The translations under genes and the position numbers were made by a program. This document shows, in pieces, positions 46,636 to 57,752 of a DNA stretch of 64,000 bases. The notes under the pieces were generated by a model. That model made no database searches. It was not told the origin of the DNA and worked only from the letters and a program-made list of their open reading frames with translations. Source of the DNA: Rhamnusium bicolor (taxonomy: Eukaryota > Arthropoda > Insecta > Coleoptera > Cerambycidae); contig JANEYF010000991.1 of NCBI GenBank assembly GCA_029963845.1, positions 111,075 to 175,074 of the forward strand. The letters run 5' to 3'. The first letter of the stretch is position 1. The number at the start of each line of letters is the position of its first letter.

Positions 46636-49440
46636 AATCTGTTCCAGTTGATTCTAGTAACTCATATTAATAGTGATTTCATCAATTAAATCAATAACAA
46701 ATGCCTAATGAAAGAATAAAATGTGCCCAACGTGTTTTTTTGAGAAAAAAATATATTTTTTAAAAGGGCAATATTAAAGGCCATAATCCCATTAAATAGC
46801 AAATTTAATTACCAATCTAACGATATCCATCATGCACCACTTCATCTTTGTCTAAAACTAAAAAATATTTATTTACTAAATTGTAAAATATGTAATACTC
46901 CCTTTTGATAAAATAATAGTTAGCCATGGAAAACAAAAGGTGGCTAATGTCATGACAACATTAAAATAAATTCAGTTTTAACTTCATCTAATTTTAATAG
47001 TGCATTTAATAGTTTCTTCCCAAATGAAACATAATAACCAGAATCGTTCGTCTAGAAACGTGCAAATCGATATGATATTAATATACGAAGAATGTCACAA
47101 AAACGTTATTGATGCAAGTGTGCTGTACGCTGCTCATTTTCCTTTAAGGCGGCATCCACCAAGAACCTATTTTAGAAAATTGGAAATAATACTAAGAAAA
47201 GAACCAGCTAATCAAAACCACAATGAGTTTATCGTCAATGAAGAGGCAGAAATTAACGTATTGGCCTATGTTCAATATTCTCCATCAGCCTCATTACGAG
47301 AATTAGAAAACGAATGTAACGTGGGCAGTGGGCTCAAGAAAATCCTACTTTGTTGAGAGAATTTCCAAGAAAGATTTGGATTTAACGTCTGGGTAGGAAT
47401 TATAGGGACAAGAATTATTGGACCTATTTTCTTCGACGGATCATTAACAGTCCCAAGATATCTTAGATTTTTTGAAAATGAAATTGAAAATGATACAAAT
47501 AATTTACTCCCGAACATTAGAGGAAACATGTTCTTTCAGCAGGATGGAGCAGGACCTCATAATGCTGCCATTGTTCGGCAATACCTGGATAACACTCATG
47601 AACTGAGATGGATTGGAACAAATTGTCCAATTAGGTGGCCAGCGAGATCCCCCGATCTGACTCCTGAAAATTTTTATATATGGGGTCACATTAAGAATAA
47701 AGTTTACTCCAGACCACCCACTACTTTAGACGACTTAGGGGCCAGAGTTCATCATGCATATCAAGAAATTCCTGAAAACGAACTAAGAAGCATTATGAGG
47801 TGCACAATATACAGGGTGATCTACCACGAGTGTGCCAAACTTCAGAGGCTGGTAATTTATCAAAAAATAAATGAACTTTCATTAATCAACATATGTCCTA
47901 AAACGCATAATAAAGGGAGCTACAACCCCTTGAAGGGGGTTGATGAATATCAATTTTTCGATTATAAGTCCAATATGGTGGTGATTAAAGAAATGAAATT
48001 TTCATGCATTACGGCCCCGATGTAGGCGCATAAAAGTACAAATTTCGTAATTAACAGCTTGCTTTATTGAGGTAGTTTTGAGGGGTAAGGGGTAGTTTTT
48101 TACCCTAAACTTTTTTTGACATCACTTCCGAAGCAAAACTTTTAAATAACATTATTTCCCATGCAATAACTCAGAAAAATGTATTTTTCAAAATTTCTGT
48201 CACACCAGCCGTTTTTGAATAATTTGCGTTGAACGGCAATAAGGTTTTTCACGTGAAATAAACAACATTTTTATTACAAAATTAAAAATCAATGTACAAC
48301 ACAGAAATAACGTACTTAATAGCTAAAAGAGTAACTGTTCAAAATGACCTCCTTGAGCACGAATACACGCCTCACAACGACGAATAACTGAATTATTAAT
48401 TTCAGCCATGTCACCATTGTTTGTGATATAAGCTATACTATTATTGATCCTTCCATCAAGTGCTGAATATTATTTATTTCCTCAAAATAAACTAACTGCT
48501 TCATATGCCCCTAGAAATAAAAATCTAGAAGTTTGAGATCGGGAGAGCGAAGAGGCCATAAAACAGGACCACAGTTGCCAATCCAGTTATTTCCAAAATT
48601 CCGATTCAACCATTCATTCACATGTCTTATTGCCGTTCAACGCAAATTATTCAAAAACGGCTGGTGTGACAGAAATTTTGAAAAATACATTTTTCTGAGT
48701 TATTGCATGGGAAATAATGTTATTTAAAAGTTTTGCTTCGGAAGTGACGTCAAAAAAAGTTTGGGGTAAAAAACTACCCCTCACCCCTCAAAACTACCTC
48801 AATAAGGCAAGCTGTTAATTAGGAAATTTGTAATTTTATGCGCCTACATTGGGGCCGTAATGTATGAAAATTTCATTTTTTTAATCACCACCATATCGGA
48901 CTTATAATCGAAAAATTGGTATTCATCAACCCCGTTTAAGGGGTTGTAGCTCTCTTATTATGCGTTTTAGGACATATGTTTATTAATGAAAGTCCATTTA
49001 TTTTTTGATAAATTACCAGCCTCTGAAGTTTTGCACACTCGTGGTAGATCACCCTGTATAGGGCTAGATTTGTTAGGAAAAATGGGCGACAATTTGAACA
49101 TTTCATTGGACATTAATAATTAACATAATTAATTGTTTTAACATTTTATTTATTTTTTTAAATGATATTCTACTAAAATTATTGTTTCTAAATAAAATTT
49201 TAAATACAAAGGTATTTTTTAAATTAGTTTATGCAACTTGCAAATCCGAATAGTTTACGAGAAACATGACATTAGAAAATGTATTTTATTACCTTACTAT
49301 GTTTTCCAATAAATGCACGTTACTTATTACATGAAAGTAAGCACTTTACAAATAGTAAAAAAATTTTCAGTTTTAGACAAAGATGCTATATAATGGCATT
49401 ATGGTCCTTACGAGTTACTGGAATCAACTGGAACAGATTA
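46636..49440 (+). mobile_element. DD41D-type Tc1/mariner element with a second element inside
   Basis: Terminal repeats contain AATCTGTTCCAGTTGATTC (46637; inverted near 49422) and, further in, ATCTTTGTCTAAAACT (46841; inverted near 49375), so arms are about 240 bp. The plus-strand transposase starts near 47000 (NVQIDMILIYEE, YAAHFPLRRHPPRTYF), then lacks about 100 residues including the first catalytic Asp region, and resumes FGFNVWVGIIGTRIIGP, FFQQDGAGPHNAAIVRQYL, RWPARSPDLTPENFYIWG (Asn at the third acidic position). Its C-terminus NGRQFEHFIGH (to about 49115) lies beyond the inner element. Confidence 0.78.
47810..49058 (-). mobile_element. internally deleted DD41D-type element, 1,249 bp, ~420-bp TIRs
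   Basis: Ends read TACAGGGTGATCTACCACGA inward and are flanked by TA (47808-47809, 49059-49060). The terminal repeats run about 420 bp (47810-48235 and 48630-49058). The 400-bp centre encodes, on the minus strand, the last third of a related transposase: EWLNRNFGNNWIGNCGP, LWPLRSPDL, LLDFYF and AQGGHFEQL, with stops. It disrupts the transposase of the surrounding element. Confidence 0.88.
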
Positions 49441-49669
49441 CGTAAAAAATAAATTTGAGAAAAGGAAAAATTCCTTGAGTAAAATATAAATTTGGCAACG
49501 CTATCCTATGCAGTTTGAGTTGTAGATTCTGAAAAACATAAAATATACTGGGTGATGCTTTTAAAAATTCAAAGGTAAATGCACTTTTGGTGATACCGGA
49601 AGTCGACCATTTTGACTATATCTGCATGTCATCCGAAATTAGGTCTAATATCTGTTATAGGGATCTGAC

Positions 49670-50165
49670 CCTACCATTCTTTAGTAAAATTTACATACCG
49701 CTAAATACCGTTGTTCCATAGTCCTCAAATCCTGGTGAAAGCGCTCACCCTGCACTTCACTGTAGTCGCCCAAGTTTATAGGAAAATAATACAAATGTGA
49801 ATCTAAAACATGAAGTTTTAAACTCATAAGGATACCTTGCTTTTTGAAATTTATCAGCGTTCGTTTACTAACTGACTGTAATTAGGAGATTTGCAATTAC
49901 CGAGGAAATTTTCGATGACCTTTATGAAACTAACCCACGCTTTTTTCTCGATGTTAGTCATGTGATTAATAAACTGATCATCATTCATGAGAAGACGAAT
50001 TTGTGGTCCTGATTTTTTAGGAAATTTCGTCAGTTCAAGTGTGCCTGCTGCAGGTTTACTTTTTAATTTGTCTATCCATGGCTTGTTTTTTCGTATTTCG
50101 GCTTCAGCGGAAAATTTCACTAAAGATAGGTAGGTTTTTTTCGCTCAGTTTACATTTTTTAAATT
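49670..50165 (-). pseudogene. fragment of a repetitive arthropod gene family of unknown function
   Basis: Minus strand. One frame from about 50120 encodes KFSAEAEIRKNKPWIDKLKS, LPKKSGPQIRLLMND-like sequence, AWVSFIKVIENFLGN and SPNYSQLVNE, to a stop at 49854; a second continues LMSLKLHVLDSHLYYFPINL, GDYSEVQGERFHQDLRTMEQ and RYLAVCK to about 49690. The SHL..FP.NLG...E..GERFHQD..ME.RY pattern is a recurrent multi-copy sequence in arthropod genomes; I do not know its biochemical role. One frame change separates the halves. Confidence 0.5.
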
Positions 50166-50520
50166 TTTGTGGAGAATTGGGGGGTATGGGGGGGAACCCT
50201 CAAGATAATTTTTTTTATTTTCGGCTTCAGCGGAATATTTTACTAAAGATAGGTAGGTTTTTCGCCCAGTTTGCATTTTTTAATTTTTTGGGGGAATTGG
50301 GGGTTGTGGGGGGTAACTCACAAGAATTTTTTTTTTCATTTTCGGCTTCAGCGGAAAATTTTACTAAAAATAATTAGGTTTTTTCGCCCAGTTTGCATTT
50401 TTTTAATTTTTGGGGGAATTTTGGTGTGTGGGGGGGAATCCACACGATACATTTTTTTTTCATTTTTTTGCTTCAGCGGACAATTTTACTAAAGAATAGT
50501 AGGGTCAGGTCTCTATAACA
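50095..50520. repeat. tandem repeat, ~122-bp period, 3.5 copies
   Basis: Units beginning GCTTCAGCGGA(A/C)AATTT start at 50101, 50224, 50345 and 50470. Each includes a G-rich run (GGGGGAATT..GG.GTGTGGGGGG). On the minus strand each unit ends with the same sequence that starts the coding fragment at 50120. Confidence 0.85.
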
Positions 50521-51439
50521 AAAAAATTCTTTTATAGACCTGTGATTAGATGATGTGGCCTACTAAACCCGCATGGGTATGTGGTACTTACACGATTGCA
50601 TACCAGCACATTCAAACCGCCCTGTATACAGTTTTTAAAAAACACCAACGAAGATAATTTATGTCAAAAAATATTTGATGCACCAGATAATATTCGAAAT
50701 CAGCCAGAAATTTTCAAAAGAGTTCGTGAAAACTAGATCCGTAGATGTAAGTTGTGTTTAAAAAGGCAGGTTGGACATTTTGAACAGTTAGTGTGAAATT
50801 TTTTTTTCGTAATTAAAAAGTACATGGGAAAAAATTCGTTTTCTGGAAATTGCAGCTCCCTGTACATCGAAAACGAAGCATTTGCAGTCGCATGTTGGAT
50901 AAACTTTTTTTACTTAAATTGGGGTAAAGAATCGTCCATCAAAGCCGGAACCAGTATTTACCAAACACCCTGTATACCCTCGTGTGATTATTAAACTTTC
51001 ACACTCGTGATTAGGAGATGCCCTTTAGTCCTTTTGTATATAATATACTATTATAATATCTGTATATTAAAAACAGTGTCATTTTGTTCCTTTGTACATT
51101 TAATAGTACCTACAAAATCACAAATGCAAAAAAATAGTTGTAGGTATTTCCTTATCGTATTTGGTCATACTAAAATACTAAACACTTGAGTAATATTGTG
51201 GTTGAAATGCTCTAAATCGATAAGGTGTTGATATAATGTCGTAATTATGGACATGTATAAAATTTATATATAGAAATTCTATTTTAAGGATACCATTTTC
51301 CTTCTTAATTTAAACCATAACGAACAGTTTCTATAAATTCTTGATTGATTACCTACTCTCAGAAACTTCATAAATTCTATAAATTATAAATTATTTCTTC
51401 AATAAAAACAGAAAAACTTTATTTCCTATTTTTATTTTT
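50521..51439. other. no gene recognised
   Basis: Two CCCTGTATAC words (50624, 50967), typical of Tc1/mariner ends, occur in the same orientation, but no matching partner was found. Confidence 0.5.
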
Positions 51440-52965
51440 AGAGGACTTCCAGCCAGGTATATGGACAATTTATCCTACGTTTCGTCCGAGTTTTCGGACT
51501 TTTTCAAAGGTTAAAAGCTAAAAATAATTAAAAATAATGGTTTTACATAAGTCTTAAATTAGATTAGTGACAGAATACATATCTAAAAAAGTGTTTTCTT
51601 ACCTAATATAAATTTTCTATTTTAATTTCATTGTATGGGCTGGTTTTATTTTGTTTTTCATCATTTTTTTATTTGGTAGGTATGTGTTGTACGTGTAGTT
51701 CGGCGAGTAGGCAGAGAATGATCAGTATTTGGTATCGTCGTTGATGTGTTCTTTTTAAGAGTAGGTAATTATAACAGCTGATAGTATACTTATATTGATG
51801 GTCCGAGTGACAGAGTTATTGTAAACATTCTCATGATATTGGATAGCCGTTGAGAAGAGATTTTGCAGTTAGCACATATACAGAATGTATAAAAATTGTT
51901 ACTATTGAATAAGATTGCAATATATGCCACTTAGATTTTCTATATATGTTTGATAATTTACTGTTTTTTTGTTGTTTTGTATTTCGGCCATTTCCAAAAT
52001 CATGCGTTTTTGGAGTTTCTTTCTTTATGCAGTATGGTTGTATCCGGAAGGTTAAAATTGTGTGAATTATTTATGGCGTGTTCAGCTAATGCTGTGCTAC
52101 ATGAATTAGGAGTTGCTATGGAATTTCTAATTGATAATTTATGTTGATTTATACGTTTATTTAAATATTGTTGGGTTTGTCCAATGTAACACCTATCGCA
52201 ATCTGAGCAATCAATTTTATAAATAACATGGGTTTGATTTAATTTCTCTATTGGATCTTTTAGTTTTGAATATAATTTATTTTTTATGCTATTATCATTT
52301 CTGTATGCTAATTGGATGTTATATTTACCTAATTCTTTCTGAACTTTTTCTGATACTTGTGGTATGTATGGTGCCGATATGTATATTTTGTCTCTATTTG
52401 GATTGTTTTGATTTTTATCCTGGTTTGTATTGTTAAATATGGATCCAAAGCAGTTAGGTTGTAAATCTATGTCAACTTGATTTTTATTGCTTTTGTTATT
52501 TATTATATGTATTCTCTTTTGAATATACTTATTCATAAAAGGTGGCGGGTAAAAAGTTATTTAAAAGAATGTTTTTGATTTTAATTATGTTTTCTTTGTG
52601 AAACAGTTTATCTGATAGTAAAATGGCCCTGTCCACGAGGCTGTTTATAACGCTAATTTTGTATTTATTACTAGTTTTTGATTGGAAGTTGGTATATCGT
52701 CCCGAACTCATACTTTTTTATACCAATTAGTTTTAATTCTACTGGTAGATCTAATTAAAGTCAGGTCTAAGAAGTTTATTTTATTTTCATTTTCTCTTTC
52801 TAATGTGTATTTTATTTTTCTGTGTTGTTCATTGAATTTCTGTAATATGTACTGTATCTCATTTTTATTAACGCATAGTAGACAATCGTCTACGTATCGT
52901 ACGATACGTAGACGTAATATGCCATTCTGTGCATATTAGTTAACGGCTGCCATTAAACGATTAAT
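51440..52965 (-). mobile_element. Penelope-like retroelement, 5'-truncated (RT end + GIY-YIG)
   Basis: Minus strand. It begins near 52965 in the RT at the catalytic motif (RIVRYVDDCLLCV, 52915-52870), continues IQYILQKFNEQHRKIKYTLE and ENENKINFLDLTLIR, then after a frame change VINSLVDRAILLSD and NILLNNFLPATFYE (to 52529). The next frame (52536-52000) has the linker IYISAPYIPQVSEKVQKEL and a GIY-YIG-type nuclease with its cysteine pair: HVIYKIDCSDCDRCYIGQTQ, LNKRINQHK, ALAEHAINNSHNFN. The 3' region (51450-51520) carries a stem GTCCGA/TCGGAC followed by GAAACGT, a decayed hammerhead-like element. Penelope-like elements use this fused RT and nuclease for target-primed insertion. Confidence 0.86.
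52887..52914. repeat. 28-bp perfect palindrome over the YVDD codons
   Basis: CGTCTACGTATCGT followed by its exact reverse complement, with no spacer. It covers the RT catalytic YVDD region of the Penelope-like element. Confidence 0.95.
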
Positions 52966-53344
52966 AAATAAAATATATTGATTATACTAATAGCCACTTT
53001 AGACGAGGACAATCTGCGGAATATGCGGAAAATCCTGTTTACACAATATATTTTAGTGTAATTCAATCTAAAATTGTCCTGTACTATAGTATAAGCAAGC
53101 GTACTGTGACTGGTTTTAGTTCCAAAACTGTTAAAAATGGCAACTACGCTCGCATTTTTGTTGGTATTTGATTGTTTCTATAGGAAATTTGTCCGTATCT
53201 AAAACGATCTTATAATAAGCATGTAATTTTTAAAATATAATTGACAAGTTTCCAAGTTCTGTTTTCGTTATTAAATTATCCACACGGACTGTTTCAAACC
53301 TCTATACAAACGCAGTCAAACCGAACAGAGATAATACTCTCTGG
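52966..53344. other. no gene recognised
   Basis: AT-rich spacer. Confidence 0.5.
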
Positions 53345-53346
53345 TA

Positions 53347-54010
53347 TACAGGGTGAATCAAAACTATACTGTCAAGGACGGATTTCTCTTATAAGACGAT
53401 ACAGTTCTTAGAGGTGAAAATAAAAAATGCGCATTTTCAGCAATTGCATAATAACGATCAACTGAAAAAATTTGAAATTTTGTAAATAGAAACTGCTAAT
53501 TATATTTATTCTTTTGGTGTAATTTGAATTGTCGGTGCTGCCCGTGGGAACGAAAAATCGAGAGATGGCAACACTTATTTTGTCAATAATTCTTTAATTC
53601 TTGAATTTTTCGCATGTTTACAAATATTTTATAATCGCTGTTGTTTTTACTACAAAAAAGGTCTTCTTGTTGTAAATCAAACCAACTATTTACGAGATAT
53701 TTGATATTTCGGAGAGACTTGCAACTAGAGGACCTTATTATAGTAAAAATAGCAGCAAAAATGCTTTTGAACGTGCAAAAAATTCATGGGTTAAAAAGTT
53801 ATTATCAAGATCTATCCCAAAATAATAACCTTAATTAGCAATACCTAATCACAAAATGTTGTTTTTTCGTTTAACCGTTATTATGCAATTGCCAAAAAAG
53901 CGTTTTTTTTTTTTTGGTATCCAATAGCTCTAACGACGGCTCATGTTAATATGAACTGTTTAACTTATTTTGATGTGAGGAATCCGTCCTTGAAAGGATT
54001 TGGTTTACTT
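53347..54010. mobile_element. diverged MITE with ~220-bp inverted arms
   Basis: The left end CAGGGTGAATCAAAACTA follows TATA. Matching words in inverted orientation include CAAGGACGGATT (53373 / near 53985), CAATTGCATAATAACG (53441 / near 53885) and GCTAATTA near 53494 / 53830. The right terminus has lost the CAGGGTG sequence. No protein is encoded. Confidence 0.65.
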
Positions 54011-54109
54011 TTAAATCGTATATCTAACCATATGAGGAATGTCTGATAGACACATAAAAATTCCAACATGAGCTCCGTTTTAAGTAGCAAATTAAAAATG
54101 AATTATTTT

Positions 54110-54955
54110 ATAAACAAGCTTATGTAATTACCATTCGCAAAGTCTCAGATCCCTTGTTTCCTAAAGATTTACGTATTGTCAGTATACTACCAACTTTTTC
54201 AAAAATTTTATAATGAGTCATGTATTTTCAATTAATGGTACGTTTACAAAATATCAATATACTACTTGCTCACCAATCTGGTTTTAGGCGAACTCGCAGT
54301 TGCACAACTGCCTTGTTAAAGTCTCAGATGACATCTTGGAAGCATCTAATGATAATAAAATTACAGCCTTAATACTCTTAGATTTTACTAAAGCTTTTGG
54401 TAACCTCCAAAGTAGATTAATTATCGCTATTCTTTATTTTATTGATTTGGGTAAAAATGCAGTTAATCTGATTGAAAATTACTTGGATAATAGAAGTCAA
54501 ATGATAAAAATTGACAATAATTGTTCAGCTGTGTGCTCGCTTAGAATTGGCGTCCACCAAGGATCAATATTAGGGCCTCTGCGATTTAATATGTACACCA
54601 GTAATTATTTAAACAACCTAATACATTGTAATTGACACATGTATACAGACAACACACAGCTGTATATATCATTTGGTAAGGATAAGTCTGTAGAAGCAGT
54701 CGAGAAAATTAATTTAGATCTTAAAATTATTGAAAAGGCTTCAAAGCAACATATTTAAAATCTCTATTTTACGTAATACCACTAAAGCTGGACATCATTG
54801 AGTACAGGCGAACTTGTCTGTTCTTCCCAAAGCCAAAAAATTATCATTGGAGGGCCTATTGCCAACAAGGTAGTCCTAAGTCCCTCCGACTTGGATTAAT
54901 CCCTTGCTGAAATTTACTACCGAGAAACTTTCAATTCTGGGCCCTGTTTTTAATA
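54110..54955 (+). pseudogene. LINE reverse-transcriptase fragment
   Basis: Plus strand. HQSGFRRTRSCTTALLK-like sequence leads into VSDDILEASNDNKITALILL, LDFTKAFGNL (motif A, with the second Asp changed to Gly), VHQGSILGPLRFNMY (motif B) and HMYTDNTQLYISFG (catalytic YADD altered to YTDN). Jockey/CR1 type. Stops and a frame change break it. A Tc1/mariner element begins at its right end. Confidence 0.8.
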
Positions 54956-54957
54956 TA

Positions 54958-56293
54958 CAGGGATCGGCAGAATAGACTTTAAAATTAAAAATGAATGACT
55001 GTCGTATAGACCAACGAATTTTTGGGTTGAAGATTCTATCAAAAATAATAGTATTATTCAAGTGCAACGTGATTTTAGAAGAACTTTTGGCGTGAGAAAT
55101 GTTCCGTCGCGTCCAACAATTATGGGTTGGGTCAGAATATGGCGAACTGGAGAATCCGTTGTCAAAACTAAACATTCAGATCGTCCGCGATCATTAAACA
55201 CGCAAGAAAATAAAAGGCGAGTTCGTGATGCAATTACAGCAAGTCCAACAAGTCCAATTAAGCAACATGCCCAAGTCCTGGATATATCCGATAGAAGTAT
55301 TCGGAGAATGCTTCATAACATGAAATTTCACCCTTACAAAATTGTAACTGTGCAAAAACTAAGTAATCGCGACAAACTAAGTCGAATAGAGTTCTGCGTA
55401 AGATTCCAAGAATTACGACAACAACATCCAGACATTGAACACCGTCTATTTATGTCTGATGAAGCTCATTTTTATTTGAACGGATTTGTTAACAAACAAA
55501 CTTGTCGACACTGGGCCACAGAAAATCCACTTGAACTCCATCAACGACCTCTACATTCGCAAAGGGTTACTGTTTGGTGTGCTTTATCTTCAACGAGAAT
55601 AATTGGGCCATATTTTTTTGAGGAAGACGAACATGCAGTGACTGTTACGTCTAGGAGATATGCAGATATGATAAGAACATTTTTTGAGCCTGAACTTCAT
55701 GACGACGAACGCCAGTATTGGTTTCAACAGGACGGTGTTACCAGTCATACCGCAGATGTAAGTTTAACTGCCTGTAGAGAACTTTTTCCTACACGTCTAA
55801 TCTCACGCCGTGGTGACATAAACTGGTCCGCCAGATCACCCGATTTGACTACACCCGAATATTTTTTGTGGGGTTTTCTCTAAAGTCGGGTATTTCGACG
55901 AAAGCCACGAAACATTGACCAATTAAAAGAAGCGATTCGCGACGAAAATTATGGAATTCCTGGCGCGGTGTTAAGAGCTGTAATGAATAATTTTGTTCAT
56001 CGATTAGAAGAGTTTATAGAGCCATTTAACCCACATAATTTTTTCTTAAAAATAACGTCTTCTTTTCTTCTTTTTCGTTATAAAATTCTTTGTTAAATGT
56101 TGTTACCTTCGCAAATAAAATATTTATTTCCAGTTTAAATTATAAAGTGAATTCTGCCGATCCAATATTTTGATAACTGTCAAAGAAACTCCAAAGTATG
56201 CTTTATTTAATGGATAGAAACATGTTACGTTTAAAAAATGTATATTGAGTTTATAGCAATTTTAAATTGTAAAGTCTATTCTGCCTATCCCTG
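54958..56293 (+). mobile_element. nearly intact Tc1/mariner element, D41(D/E) spacing
   Basis: Ends CAGGGATCGGCAGAATAGAC and (inverted) CAGGGATAGGCAGAATAGAC are flanked by TA (54956-54957, 56294-56295). The transposase reads from ATG at 54991 to TAA at 56094-56096. It has a frame change near 55020 (one T lost in a T run) and one TAA nonsense codon at 55881-55883; otherwise it is open. Motifs: N-terminal HTH (FRRTFGVRNVPSRPTIMGWV), second HTH (HAQVLDISDRSIRRML), LFMSDEAHFYLNG (first Asp), VTVWCAL, YWFQQDGVTSHTA (second Asp), WSARSPDLTTPEYFLWG. Forty-one residues separate the second Asp from an acidic residue that is Glu here. Confidence 0.9.
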
Positions 56294-56295
56294 TA

Positions 56296-57750
56296 CATAT
56301 TTTTATTCGAAACATGTTTATCTTGAAATGAAACCAATAAAGGATAAAAATATTAGTTAACCTCTATTTTTGCGAACCTGTTTACAAGTTAAATGCATTT
56401 GTGGATGAGTGTAAGCACCCGGTAAGGGAAGTAGTATTTTGTATGTTGTTGTATTTCACTAATTTGCTTTATGTTGCCTTTGTAATATCCAGGTAGAAGT
56501 TCAGAAAAATTTTTGAGGCCTTGTTAGAATTTATACATCACTGAATTTTCCATGCGTAAACATGAAATTAATTGCTGACTGATGAGGGTTAATGGAAATG
56601 AATTCACTTGTTCTCTGGCATCATTTAAGAGTAGGTGAGAAGCAGCTCGTTACTATCAGTAGCCAACAACACGAAGCCTAACATTGATGAGGCAAACTGC
56701 CAGGGAGTACATGATGGAAATGATGACCACCCACCATGGGTATCAGTCATGTAAATAAGAATTAGTGAAAATCATAAAACTGAGATAACGGTATAAATTC
56801 ATTTAATAATTTAATTTTTTATTTCTTAATATTTTCCTTATAATTATAATACATAACTAAAAAAATTATGTATTCATATAATACTGCTATTATTAACAAT
56901 TTCAATTACAATTCCTATAAAATGGCGAAGGTTCCGGGCATAAAACTAAATACTTTCTGTTTGGCTGGAAAACATAATATTTACAATTTTATTCATTTCA
57001 ACATATGCAGTGAAAGTAATAAAAATAATACACAATTTGATGGTTATTTCAGAAACTTTAATACAAATAATCGGCTATAATCCTGGGTTGCTCTTGTTGC
57101 CTCAAATATAGGTTAATATCTTCAATAATAATTCAAGCAAATAATAATATTAATGGTCTCCGATATTGTTAAAATTAGAACAAGGTCTACTATTCAACCA
57201 GTCAAACCGTACTTAAAACTATATGATTGTTTACTTACTAAATATGCATATATTATGATAGGATCCGAACCCCATAATTACACAGGTTAGTTAAATTGCT
57301 CATTGTATATACACCGCGACCATGTGGAGTTGAATACACGAGATAGTTTTTAAACTCATTTAGTATAATTTTAATAATAATGCTAGGTAACTTTTAACAA
57401 CTTATTTTTAATAGAAATTATTATTATTTCTTAAAATAATATTAAATATAAAGAGAATCAAATGTATACATAATATCTCATGTGGCGAGTAGAAAGAAAA
57501 TTGTTACAAGAGTATACACATTTAGCAAATTTACGATTTGGGTGCAAATACCCTCTCTAGCAAATATCAGACTTTGTGCGTACCCTCTCTAGTAAATATC
57601 AGACTGTGTCCCATCAACTCCACGTATATGGAGTTGATGGGAAATAGACAATTCGCATCCAAGCTAATCGAATAACGCTTATTAATTTTTTGGAATGAAT
57701 ATCTTGGCAACTCTTAATTATTTATCTATAAAATTGTATAGAATTGAATG
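56296..57750. other. no gene recognised; short tandem duplication and a hairpin
   Basis: A ~37-bp direct duplication starting TACCCTCTCTAG lies at 57548-57612. TCCCATCAACTCCA (57609) pairs perfectly with TGGAGTTGATGGGA (57629-57642) around a 6-base loop. The rest is AT-rich noncoding. Confidence 0.6.
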
Positions 57751-57752
57751 TA

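Noticed and set aside
50610..50980. MITE bounded by CCCTGTATAC words
   Set aside because: Both words have the same orientation, so they are not inverted ends of one element.
51450..51520. Hammerhead ribozyme at the 3' end of the Penelope-like element
   Set aside because: Stem II and GAAACGT are present, but the core reads TTTGAAAAA instead of CUGAUGA; a decayed relative at best, so not listed as an RNA gene.
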